From: Candidatus Thorarchaeota archaeon
Lineage (GTDB): Archaea; Asgardarchaeota; Thorarchaeia; Thorarchaeales; Thorarchaeaceae
Reading direction: 5' to 3'
Length of the DNA: 64,000 nt
NCBI GenBank assembly: GCA_008080745.1
Contig: SHMX01000007.1
Span: forward strand, 1 to 64,000
The position numbers and the translations under genes were made by a program. Below are positions 52,670 through 62,700 of the stretch, in pieces. Position 1 is the first letter of the stretch. Every line of letters begins with the position of its first letter. The notes beneath the pieces were generated by a model that worked only from the letters and a program-made list of their open reading frames with translations, did no database searches and had not been told where the DNA came from.

Positions 52670-54346
52670 ATGGTGCAGAAATCAAGTCAAGATTCGGATG
52701 GTTCAACAGCTCCTTCTTTCGTTGAGGAGGCATACTTTTCAGGTGCAAGAATAGGCGAGGCAATCGACTGGTGCAACGCTAGGAAGGATCGTGAGATTCA
52801 TGTTGATGTTCAAGGTGTATTGAACTCGACTCAGGAAGAAATTCGCTTTACTGGTCGTTTACTTCAAGTTAAGAAGGGTGTTATTACAAGACGAATTGCC
52901 GTGGCAGTTGAAGAAGATCTTCGGCGGAGGAAAAAGGGAATTTTAGACCAAGTCGTAACTATTGGTGGATCTGGTACGACCCAAGAAGATGTTGCTGCAA
53001 CGGAAATAACCCTCAAGAACTATCTAAAACGAGACATGTATGATGACCTCTATTACGATGGGAGAGATTTACAACAAGCCGTAAAAGATCTTGAAAAACT
53101 AAAGAGCAGGCAGGTTGCCTGTACCGTTTGGGGGAAGAGAGCATCAGATAGACTACCCATAATGATTCATGGTGCATTGATTGGGACCTCTGATTCTCCT
53201 GCACCTATTCTTCCAGAAGGCTTTCTCGAGGTACGTGTGGAACCGGAAGATTCCGTGGGCGACCCTAAGATCTATCTTGTAGCCCAACCTCAGTTTCTTC
53301 TGGGTCCAAGATCTAATCCCAATCTGACAGTTATCGCCGATAAGGTATACATTCAACCCTTTGCATGGAAGGAGGCTCCAGAATACCGTCATGTCCTTGA
53401 AGCTCGAAATCTCACTGTCACTGTCAAGAGTGGAAAGAAGCTTATAGAAAATGTATCGTTTGCAATCAACGAGGGTGAGATGCTTGCTATCATTGGAGAA
53501 TCTGGAGCTGGCAAGTCCACAACAATCAAAGCACTCATTGGAGATATCCCTAGTACTGGAGTTGCTCGGATTGCTGGCATTGGATCACGAAATGCTCAGA
53601 AGGTACGCTACTTCTTTGGATATTGTCCTCAGGATCTCTCTTACATGTATGAGACTTTCACCCCTCTCGAGAATATTATCGCGTTTGGGAAACAATATGA
53701 TATTCCTGAATGGAGACTCATTCAAGAAGGAAAGACACTTCTCCGTGACTTTGACATCCTTGAAAAAGGAAATAACCCCACAAAGGAACTTAGTGGTGGT
53801 CAGCAACGTCGTGTGTCTATAGCTATCGCGCTAGTTCACAGACCAAAAGTTCTATTGATGGACGAACCGACCAGTGGATTAGATCCTGATAATCGAAATG
53901 AACTATGGAACTTCCTCACCTATGTCAATCAAGAATATGGTACCTCGATTGTAGTCATTACTCACTATCCCATTGAAGCTGAGTTCTGTGATAAGGTTGC
54001 AGTCTTCATACGTGGAAAAAGTCTAGTTGCATTTGGCTCACCAGCAAAATTGAAAGCATCAATGCCCTCCAAGGGCTTTTCTGTTGGCATAGTATTGGAG
54101 GATGTAGACCCTCGAGCACCAAAATTACTTGAGGAGATAAAGGGTGTACGGTTTGTTTTACAACGTGGTGAACTGCTAAAAATCTTTACAGATGAACCCC
54201 TTCAGGTCATTGCGGAGGCATGTGTGAAGAAATTGACTGATAACGAAATCGGAGTGAAAATTGTAAAGACGAAATCAGTGGCTGATATGGTGGATTACTA
54301 CATAGCAATCACGAGAGGACTGATTTCTGGAACTATTGAGAAGTGA
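52670..54346 (+). CDS. ABC exporter ATPase with duplicated N-terminal domain
   Basis: A 558-residue ATPase. Residues ~240-480 are a DrrA-type NBD: Walker A 'IGESGAGKSTTIKALIGD', signature 'ELSGGQQRRVSIAIAL', Walker B 'VLLMDEPTSGLDPD', switch 'ITHYPIEAEFC'. The N-terminal ~230 residues are not part of a normal NBD and hold an internal duplication: 'AYFSGARIGEAIDWCNARKD' parallels 'LYYDGRDLQQAVKDLEKLKS', each followed by a beta-rich 'V.V.G' segment. A ~70-residue C-terminal domain ends the protein. ATG 52670 follows GGTGA by five bases; the GTG at 52661 is inside that site. It probably pairs with the permease at 51427. Confidence 0.88.
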   Translation: MVQKSSQDSDGSTAPSFVEEAYFSGARIGEAIDWCNARKDREIHVDVQGVLNSTQEEIRFTGRLLQVKKGVITRRIAVAVEEDLRRRKKGILDQVVTIGGSGTTQEDVAATEITLKNYLKRDMYDDLYYDGRDLQQAVKDLEKLKSRQVACTVWGKRASDRLPIMIHGALIGTSDSPAPILPEGFLEVRVEPEDSVGDPKIYLVAQPQFLLGPRSNPNLTVIADKVYIQPFAWKEAPEYRHVLEARNLTVTVKSGKKLIENVSFAINEGEMLAIIGESGAGKSTTIKALIGDIPSTGVARIAGIGSRNAQKVRYFFGYCPQDLSYMYETFTPLENIIAFGKQYDIPEWRLIQEGKTLLRDFDILEKGNNPTKELSGGQQRRVSIAIALVHRPKVLLMDEPTSGLDPDNRNELWNFLTYVNQEYGTSIVVITHYPIEAEFCDKVAVFIRGKSLVAFGSPAKLKASMPSKGFSVGIVLEDVDPRAPKLLEEIKGVRFVLQRGELLKIFTDEPLQVIAEACVKKLTDNEIGVKIVKTKSVADMVDYYIAITRGLISGTIEK

Positions 54347-54352
54347 GTTTCT

Positions 54353-57300
54353 ATGGTACGAATGCCGCGTTATTCCAGAGCAAAATTGAGAGTCTTCTCT
54401 CTCTTAGTACTTACATTATTTGTAATGAGCAGTTTGACCACGAATGTCACCTATCCCACATCTTCTAGTGTGTCTGTAGACCCTCTCGATAAAATTGAAT
54501 CGAATCTGCTCAATCGTACCGAATCAGATGAATCACTTGATTTAATGGTACAATATGATACAGAAGCAAGCGAGTTCAAAGCTCGTTCAGCAATTGAAAT
54601 GCTGGACTCTCAGGCTGATATAATAGAGGTCTATGAGGATCTCAATATGCTGCGAGTTGAGATGCTTGGGACTGTAATAGTTGATTTAGCAAAAAACATA
54701 TTCATCAAAAATATTTGGTCTAATGAGATTCGTTCAATTAAACAGCCAACCAGAGTTCAGTCCGAAGATCCTGCGGATTATGAACCATTGATCGATTTAA
54801 TCAATGCTCGCAATCTTTGGGAGCAGGGATACAACGGATCTGGAACAGTCATTGCTATTCTCGATACCGGTATTGATTTTACTCATCCCGATCTTGATGA
54901 CTTCGATGACGATGACAATACTACCGATACGAAAGTCACAACCTTCGCCTCATTTGTTGAGGCTGATGCGCTTCCAATAGACATTATCGGACATGGAACC
55001 TATGCCGCCTCAATAGTTGCGGGGACTGGTAATCAGTCTGATGGACTCTACGCTGGAATCGCACCAGGTGCCACTTTACTAGGTGGAAAAGTTACACTTG
55101 GAGGTCTTTTTGCATCACCCAGTTGGATTGTATCAGGACTTGAGTGGGCCGCTAGAAGTGGTGCTGATATCATATGTCTTCCTTTCAATACTCTTGGTGC
55201 ACCTAACGATGCGGTTTCTGTTGCTGTTGAAGAGATAGTTAAGAAAGGTATCTTTGTAGTTGCAGCCTCGGGTGATGATGGTCCTGACTATCTTACTGTT
55301 ATGTCTCCAGGTGGTGGCCCCTCTTGTTTCACAGTAGGTGCTTATGACACCAATACTGGAACCATTCCAGACTTCTCAGGCCGTGGCCCCTCCCTCTCTC
55401 TAGTGACAAAACCAGATCTGGTAGCTCCTGGTGTTGGAGTTGTGGGAGCAAAATTTGGAGCAGGACTTGGAGCACTCTTGGGTGGAGATAGCTTTAGTAT
55501 TGGTGATCTCGGTGATCTTGGAGGTCTGGGTGGTATACTTGGAGGGTCCTTGGGAGAAGATGTTGATGATAATTACATCATTGCAGACACGACCTCTTCA
55601 TCAGCAGCAATTGTAGCTGGTGCAGCAGCAATCCTAATGCAAGCCTTTGATAGAGCCACCCCTATTGTTCTTGCAAACGTCCTAAGAGATACAGCAACAA
55701 CCATACCCTATGGGGCAAATGATGCCGGAGCAGGACTACTCAACCTTCAGGCTGCTTTTGATTACCTGAGTCTTCGCCAAGAACCTGGTGAAGCTTCCAA
55801 TAGAACTACCAGCACTCCTTTACTATCTATAGGATTATTGACTTCAAGTGCTCAAGATGCGTCAACTTCTCTTCTTATGAGCAGTTTTGGCACCTCAGTT
55901 CTTGCTCTAGATCAAAGAGGAGAGGCTAGTAGCGTTCATCTTTTGATGGGCATGTTTTCATTAAGATGGGATGACAATGATCCTATGAATCTCATGCAAT
56001 TCGATGTGAAACGTGAGATGCATCAAGTCGCTATATCCTCTGATACCTCTACCTATAATCGCTGGATTGGAGTATTGTCATATGATGATACGATATATGT
56101 GACATTTCTCGTTGAGTCGTATAACTTTACAACAACTACTGACCAACCTCTAACAGGATATCGGATAACACCCTTCATTCTCAATCTTGGTGAGACCCCA
56201 CTTAGCAATGTGAGTCTCTTTTGTTCTTACTCTCTCGATCTATTTCTGGATGGTGAAGATGACTACGGAAAATATGCTATTGAGAATCAACAACTATTTG
56301 CATATAGTATCTCTGAAGATTACAAGAGCTTCTACTTTGGCATGAACTCAAGCATTCCATTTGATGGATTTGAGGTAGGTAATTCCTCAGAGATATCTAG
56401 TCATATCAGTGATGATAACCTTACGGGCTCTACTACCTTTGATGGTTCAGTAGGTCTGGGGATGAAATGGGACTTTGGTATGCTTGAACCCAGTCTGCCC
56501 GAAAATGTCACACTTGCTTTGGGCTTTGGTGAAAATAGGACCCTACTAGACGAATCAATCGAGGCCATGTGGAATACTGAGGTTCCCTTCTCGTTTGCTA
56601 ATCAGGGCGATCTCATTGTGGTTGAAGCTGATCTTCCACGAGTTGCCCGAGTTGGTAGAAGCTACCTATCTCGTTCTGTAGTTATGAATATTGGCGAAGA
56701 AAATTCCACCGTGACTGCAGCAATGATTGTTGGAAAAGGTGAAGAAACAGAGGGTACTCTGTTCACAAACTATTTCCAATTCGATGTACTAGAACCCTTT
56801 CATGCAAAAATTCTTGTTGCAGAATGGAGTCCTGAATTTGAAGATGTTTATTCAGCTGCATGGCTTGTTACTGCAGGAATTGGAGATGTTCTCTCCCTCT
56901 TTTCCGATCCTGTAAGTTCTCTTGCCTCAACCGGATTGACAATTACTGATGATTTTATTATTCGTGACCTTTTCGTAATAACCCCAATTGAATCAACATC
57001 TGTGTTTCCAAAGATATTGCCTTTCGCTCCTTTTGACATTCACTTTCCCGCTGATTTTGGCCTCTATACATTTGTAGTATACACAACAGTTGAACTTGGG
57101 AATTTGACCGTGGAGAAATATGGTAACGCATCAGATTGGGGAAATGTTACACTCAATGATGCTCCTAGTATTAGTAGCTTCTACAACTTTTCCCTTTTCT
57201 TGCTGGCACCCCCCATTACTGTAGATGGTTATCATCGTTGTGACTATGTCATCAATACGGAACATGGCTGGACGACCAATATCACTTTGGAACGAAACTT

Positions 57301-58738
57301 ACAATACCCCAGAGCTATGTTTCTTCTGGACACTTCTCATGGTGGTGGATTCGACATTGGTGGCGAGTTTGACCTTGGTGGTGATGTGGGCTTAGATTCG
57401 AATATGTCTCTTCCCCTAGCTCAGGAATCCGAAGAAGAAGAGGATGATGAATCTGGATTTTCTATGGACTTCAGTTTGGGTAATCTTGATGATTTATCAT
57501 CATTGAGTGATTTTATGGAGTCATTTCGAATGACCACCTTTTCTGGGCTATCCAATCTCAAAAAGATTATGAGAACCAGGGGTCTCGACTTGATAGAAAC
57601 TCCTGGGATGGACCTAGACCAAGACTTACTCGCACAATTTTCTGGGGTCTTTATGTTCAGCCCCACTGAATTGTTTAACTCTACAGATATTGAGATTTTA
57701 TCAAACTATACTGCCGACGGTGGGAAACTCATTATCTTTGGTGATTATGAAGATCGTGCGAACCTAACAGCTCTGAATCCGTTACTCATGCACTTTGGTT
57801 ATGAGATGCAAGGTAAACATGAGAAAGAGAACACTACAGAAATTCATATTGATACCTTATTGGGTACGGATATCGAAAGTATCTACCTAAATGGTGGTAC
57901 TTACATTCTAAATAATGAGTCCAAAGCTTCTGTGTCGCTTAATGGGCGAACGGTTGTTCTTCTTGATGATAGTACGCCCGAATTGGCTCTCTTTGGATCT
58001 TCTCGAATCTTTATGAACAAGTATCTAGTGAAGAACAATAATAGTATTCTACTTGATAACCTCAATGAATATCTTCTACGGAACACTTTGACTGCCAATG
58101 CAAGTCTAGCAGTAAATCAAACCAGATATCCGGTAGGTCAAAGTGTCTACCTAAATCTTCAGATTGTTGATTATTGGGGTGAACCTGTAGATGATCTATT
58201 TGTAGCTATTGCATTTGAGTTGCCGGATGGAGAAATGAAATTCTTTATTGCGGGTTTTGTAGAGGATGGACTCTATTCTTCTCAGTTTACCCCCTCCTAT
58301 TATAACGGTGAGGGAGTCATCAACGGAATCTTCCTCATCATTGACGAAGATTATGCAACAACATATGCTTCAGTGAGTTTTGAACTATACAAAGACCAAA
58401 GCACCCAACCAACAGGAGAACCTGCGTTCATGCATATGGTAGTAGTTGCCATTGTCAGTTCGGTTGGAGTCTTTGGATCTCTATTTCTGGGGCTATTTCT
58501 AAACAAGTATCGTAGAGGAAAGAGGTTTCGTATTCCTGAAGTGGATGAACAACTCATGCGTGAGATAGATACCAGCATGAATATGCTACTTGCAATCTTT
58601 GTCCAGATGGAGGAGATTATTCAACGAAGAGATATTGACCGAATACAGAAGGTAGAACTGATTCGTGGTCTAATGACGGGCCTTCGAGAAGCCCTCGATG
58701 AGTTCAACGAAGTTAGCAACACAGTGGGAGGTGTCTAA
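54353..58738 (+). CDS. Giant membrane-anchored subtilase (S8) with GldG-like domain
   Basis: A 1461-residue extracytoplasmic protease. It has a signal peptide (~10-32), an I9-like propeptide (~45-135), and an S8 domain with Asp171 ('AILDTGIDFTHPDLDD'), His214 ('IIGHGTYAASIVAG') and Ser415 ('TTSSSAAIVAGAAA'). The usual oxyanion Asn is Asp308 ('AASGDDG'), and GTSMAAPH is degenerate. A Gly-rich insert precedes Ser415. Long beta-rich modules follow, then a second Gly/acidic tract (~1000-1035). Next comes a GldG/DUF4350-like stretch ('FSGVFMFSPTELFNSTDIEI', 'TADGGKLIIFGDY'), an Ig-like domain, one membrane helix (~1360-1383), and a ~70-residue cytoplasmic coiled-coil tail. It lies between two ABC ATPase genes. 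Confidence 0.85.
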   Translation: MVRMPRYSRAKLRVFSLLVLTLFVMSSLTTNVTYPTSSSVSVDPLDKIESNLLNRTESDESLDLMVQYDTEASEFKARSAIEMLDSQADIIEVYEDLNMLRVEMLGTVIVDLAKNIFIKNIWSNEIRSIKQPTRVQSEDPADYEPLIDLINARNLWEQGYNGSGTVIAILDTGIDFTHPDLDDFDDDDNTTDTKVTTFASFVEADALPIDIIGHGTYAASIVAGTGNQSDGLYAGIAPGATLLGGKVTLGGLFASPSWIVSGLEWAARSGADIICLPFNTLGAPNDAVSVAVEEIVKKGIFVVAASGDDGPDYLTVMSPGGGPSCFTVGAYDTNTGTIPDFSGRGPSLSLVTKPDLVAPGVGVVGAKFGAGLGALLGGDSFSIGDLGDLGGLGGILGGSLGEDVDDNYIIADTTSSSAAIVAGAAAILMQAFDRATPIVLANVLRDTATTIPYGANDAGAGLLNLQAAFDYLSLRQEPGEASNRTTSTPLLSIGLLTSSAQDASTSLLMSSFGTSVLALDQRGEASSVHLLMGMFSLRWDDNDPMNLMQFDVKREMHQVAISSDTSTYNRWIGVLSYDDTIYVTFLVESYNFTTTTDQPLTGYRITPFILNLGETPLSNVSLFCSYSLDLFLDGEDDYGKYAIENQQLFAYSISEDYKSFYFGMNSSIPFDGFEVGNSSEISSHISDDNLTGSTTFDGSVGLGMKWDFGMLEPSLPENVTLALGFGENRTLLDESIEAMWNTEVPFSFANQGDLIVVEADLPRVARVGRSYLSRSVVMNIGEENSTVTAAMIVGKGEETEGTLFTNYFQFDVLEPFHAKILVAEWSPEFEDVYSAAWLVTAGIGDVLSLFSDPVSSLASTGLTITDDFIIRDLFVITPIESTSVFPKILPFAPFDIHFPADFGLYTFVVYTTVELGNLTVEKYGNASDWGNVTLNDAPSISSFYNFSLFLLAPPITVDGYHRCDYVINTEHGWTTNITLERNLQYPRAMFLLDTSHGGGFDIGGEFDLGGDVGLDSNMSLPLAQESEEEEDDESGFSMDFSLGNLDDLSSLSDFMESFRMTTFSGLSNLKKIMRTRGLDLIETPGMDLDQDLLAQFSGVFMFSPTELFNSTDIEILSNYTADGGKLIIFGDYEDRANLTALNPLLMHFGYEMQGKHEKENTTEIHIDTLLGTDIESIYLNGGTYILNNESKASVSLNGRTVVLLDDSTPELALFGSSRIFMNKYLVKNNNSILLDNLNEYLLRNTLTANASLAVNQTRYPVGQSVYLNLQIVDYWGEPVDDLFVAIAFELPDGEMKFFIAGFVEDGLYSSQFTPSYYNGEGVINGIFLIIDEDYATTYASVSFELYKDQSTQPTGEPAFMHMVVVAIVSSVGVFGSLFLGLFLNKYRRGKRFRIPEVDEQLMREIDTSMNMLLAIFVQMEEIIQRRDIDRIQKVELIRGLMTGLREALDEFNEVSNTVGGV

Positions 58739-58740
58739 GA

Positions 58741-59721
58741 TTGAAGGATCAGCCAAAGCGTGAGATTGACATCATTGACTTAAAGGTCGCATTTGGTGAT
58801 TTCTATGCTCTGAAGGGTGTTTCCTTCTTTGCTAATAAAAGAGAGTTTCTTGGTATTATTGGAGCCTCAGGAGCTGGGAAGACAACTGTTCTTCGTGTTC
58901 TTACGGGGCAAATAAGTCCCACAGAGGGAAAAGCATTTGTCGGCGGTTATGATGTCACTAAAAAGCGAGATCTCATTAGCTTACTTGTAGGTTATGTTCC
59001 TCAGCTAGAACATCTTAGTCTTTATTATGACTTCACACCTCTACAAAACGCTCAGTTCTTTGGACGTTGTTTCGGTATGCGTCCGAAGGAGATTGAGGAA
59101 CGAGCACGTAATATCATGACCATTCTTGGATTCGATGAAGAACTCATGACCAAAGAGGTCAAGAAGCTCTCCGGTGGTGAACGAAAACGAGTGTCTATCT
59201 GTTTAGGCATGATTCACGACCCGCCAGTATTACTTCTTGATGAACCAACAACCGGACTTGATGCCCACCTACGTCACGAAACCCTAAACTACCTCAAGTC
59301 ATTGAACTACGAGCTAGGCACGACTATGGTCATCATCTCTCATGATCTTGAGATTGTTGATTACTGTTCACGAGTATGTCTGTTGGAGTCTGGTTTAGTT
59401 AGCCAATTTGGCACACCATCAGATTTGATATCCACTCTACCTGGAAAAGGTGAAAGTTTGAAGGTGACACTTTCAGAGATGCGACCTGCTCTTGTTGAAA
59501 AAATCGATTCAATAAGTGGTGTAGAATACACGTCTCGTGCTGGAAGAAATGCTCTGAAGATTTTCATAGACGAACCAGAAAAAAACCTCTTGCCAATTAT
59601 TACCACCTTAAATGAATTGATGATTTCCTTCGAAGAGGTCAGCCTAGTCGAGAGCGACTTCTTCGATTACTTTGCTGTTAAACCTTGGAAAAGAAAACCG
59701 AAAGGAGGAACCAAATTATGA
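58741..59721 (+). CDS. ABC exporter ATPase, second
   Basis: A 326-residue DrrA/CcmA-type ATPase without the N-terminal extension of its cousin at 52670. Walker A is 'GASGAGKTTVLRVLTG', the signature 'KLSGGERKRVSICLGM', Walker B 'VLLLDEPTTGLDAHLR', and the switch His is in 'IISHDLEIVDYC'. The C-terminal ~90 residues form the regulatory domain common to DrrA-like exporters. The start is a TTG eight bases after GGAGGTG, two bases after the subtilase stop. The giant protein gene overlaps its stop by four bases (ATGA). With only one permease in view, a heterodimer of the two ATPases or a second downstream permease is possible. Confidence 0.92.
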   Translation: MKDQPKREIDIIDLKVAFGDFYALKGVSFFANKREFLGIIGASGAGKTTVLRVLTGQISPTEGKAFVGGYDVTKKRDLISLLVGYVPQLEHLSLYYDFTPLQNAQFFGRCFGMRPKEIEERARNIMTILGFDEELMTKEVKKLSGGERKRVSICLGMIHDPPVLLLDEPTTGLDAHLRHETLNYLKSLNYELGTTMVIISHDLEIVDYCSRVCLLESGLVSQFGTPSDLISTLPGKGESLKVTLSEMRPALVEKIDSISGVEYTSRAGRNALKIFIDEPEKNLLPIITTLNELMISFEEVSLVESDFFDYFAVKPWKRKPKGGTKL

Positions 59722-62700
59722 AAGCGCACCATATTATCTTAACAGTGGCTGTTTGCTGTGTTATCCTTGCACTGCAGACTCCTGCAGGAACCCTCTCAAA
59801 TGTATCTATCGGGATGGATGACTCTCCAGCAGCCCTCTCGGAGATTGCTCCATATCAGGTCTCTATTGCTTATTCAAACACCACTGGTTCTCAGATTGTA
59901 GACCTAACCTTATTGAACCTCGATGGTGATGCGAGTGATGAGACTGCCATTGTGACTCAGAATGGTACTTTGTTTGTATTTGATAATGATAATGTCAAGA
60001 TTTGGCAGCTTGATATCGGATCCACTCCTCATGTCCTTACAACTATGCAGGCCGATGGCGATAGCATCGATGAGATGCTCATTGGGACGGAGCAAGGCAT
60101 TCTACTAATTGCGGCAAATGAATCAGTTCTGCTGAATGTCACGTTGCCGGATCCAGTCCACGCGGTAGATACGGCAGATTTGGATGGTGATACGGTTGAA
60201 GAGATTGTTGTTGGATGTGATAATTTCCGTGTTTATGCATATGGTCTTAATTCTACCCAGCTCTGGAGCTACACCTCTAACGGGTTGGTTCGACAGGTTC
60301 ATGGAGTAGATGTGGACCTAGATGGAAAATCGGAAGTCTTGACTGGTTCTAATGGTGGTAGACTGGCACTCCTGAGAAGTAACGGTTCCGCTCTCTGGAG
60401 TATTTCCTCAAGCTATCGGATAACTTCACTTGTATCAGCTGATGTATTCGACACAGCTGAACCAGAACTCTTCTACGGCACCTCAAATGGTGACCTCTTT
60501 ATTCGTTGGAATAATGGGACCCTATTAGATACACAGGCCCATAACGATGGAATTTCATCACTCGTTGTATCCGACCTAATAACTGGTGCACCTTTGGAGG
60601 TCATAGTAGGCACATCGGGTGGTGAAGTACGCATATACAACTCAAGCCTTGTACTAAAGTGGAATAAGACCTTAGCGGCTGCAATCGCTGAAATCGAGGT
60701 ATCCAATATTGGCGGCCTTTCGGACCCACAACTTATTGCCAGCACAACTGGTGGAGACCTTTCTCTGTATAATGCTACAGGCTATCGAGTTACCTCATAT
60801 GACCTATTTGGCTTTGCTGGGGTCATGGATACAGGTGATATCGACAATAATGGCAATGATGAATTTATAGTAGGTCTGAACAGCGGTCAGTTCAATATCT
60901 ACGGACGCGACCAAGACAAGGACGGATTAGCTGATGCGCGTGAAACCCTTATAGAAGGCACAGACCCCAACGATGCTGATTCTGATAACGATAATCTGGA
61001 TGACGGCGAAGAAGTTCTTACCTATGAAACAGACCCCAATGATGCAGACTCGGATGATGACAAATTGTCTGACTTTGCTGAAGTAATCACCTACGAAACG
61101 GACCCCAATGATGCAGATTCTGACAATGATCTTCTCACAGATTGGCAAGAAGTATTCCTTGGTACCGATCCCAATACCGCGGATTCAGATGGAGATTTAC
61201 TAACCGACTACGAGGAGAACAACATAACGGCGACTGATCCCAATCTGGTTGACTCTGATGATGATGGGACGGACGATGCTCAAGATGATAATGATGGTGA
61301 TGGATTAACAAACATACAAGAGGTCCGTCTTACTGAGACCGACCCTAATGATCCAAACACCGATGGTGACGAACTCTCTGATTATTATGATGATGAGGAT
61401 GGAGATAACCTTGCAAACTGGAAGGAGATTCAAGTAGGCTCCGACCCTCTTGATCCAGATAGCGACTCGGATAATCTAAGTGATGGCGCAGAAGTAAAGA
61501 TCTGGAAGACATCTCCTATCGATGAAGATACTGATGATGACCAACTTACCGATTACGAGGAAGTAATGATTGTTCATTCCAATCCGCGTCAAGCAGACTC
61601 AGATGAAGATGGTCTCTCAGATTATGAGGAATATGTGACCTATGGTACCAATACAACCAATGCTGATTCAGATTACGATGGGCTGGATGATAATGAGGAG
61701 ATAAATGTCTACAATACCGACCCGCTGAATAATGATACAGATTCTGACCAAATTCTAGATGGACAAGAAGTCAATGTGTATGAAACCGACCCCAACTCAA
61801 ATGATACAGACCTTGACGGGCTCTCAGATTATGATGAAATCTTCACTCATGAGACCAATGCTACAAATAGTGATACTGATGGTGACAAATTATCTGATTA
61901 TGCGGAAGTAGTCACGTGGGGTACTAATGCCACTAATACTGATTCGGATAGTGACGGCATTAGTGATAAGTTTGAGGTGGATCACTATCCCACCTTTGAC
62001 CCGAATGACCCCTGGTCTACAGACCCAACTAATAATCTGAACGACTACGACTATGACTATGATGGTGATAATCTCCCTAATGGCTTTGAAATCTACTTTA
62101 CAAAGACGGATCCTACCTTAGTCGATACCGATGGTGACTTGATAGATGATGATGAAGAAGATCTCGATTTGGACCTACTGACCAACTATGAAGAATATCT
62201 CAATGGCACACTTCCTCGAAATCAGGATACAGATGAGGATGGAGTACACGATGGCCATGAGGTTCTTGTATTGGGCACTGATCCCCTTGATGAGGATACA
62301 GATGATGACTCCATCTCTGATTACGACGAGGATTTTGACGGAGATGACCTGAGCAATGGAATCGAGCTCTACATAACTCAAACTCTCACTAACGATACTG
62401 ACACCAACAACAATGGCATCACCGACTATGATGATGATGAAGATTCTGACAACCTACCAAACTGGTTTGAAGTTTTCATGAGTGAAACGGATCCGCTCTA
62501 CAATGATACCGATGATGATGGCGATTATGACTGGGAAGAGGACCCAGATAATGATGACTTGACCAACCTAGAAGAGTACAATGTAGAAACCGACCCACTT
62601 AATCCTGACACCGATCAGGATGGACTAACTGATGCTGAAGAAGTCAATGATGTGGGTACTGACCCTAACAAGAGCGATTCCGATGATGATGGGATTAATG

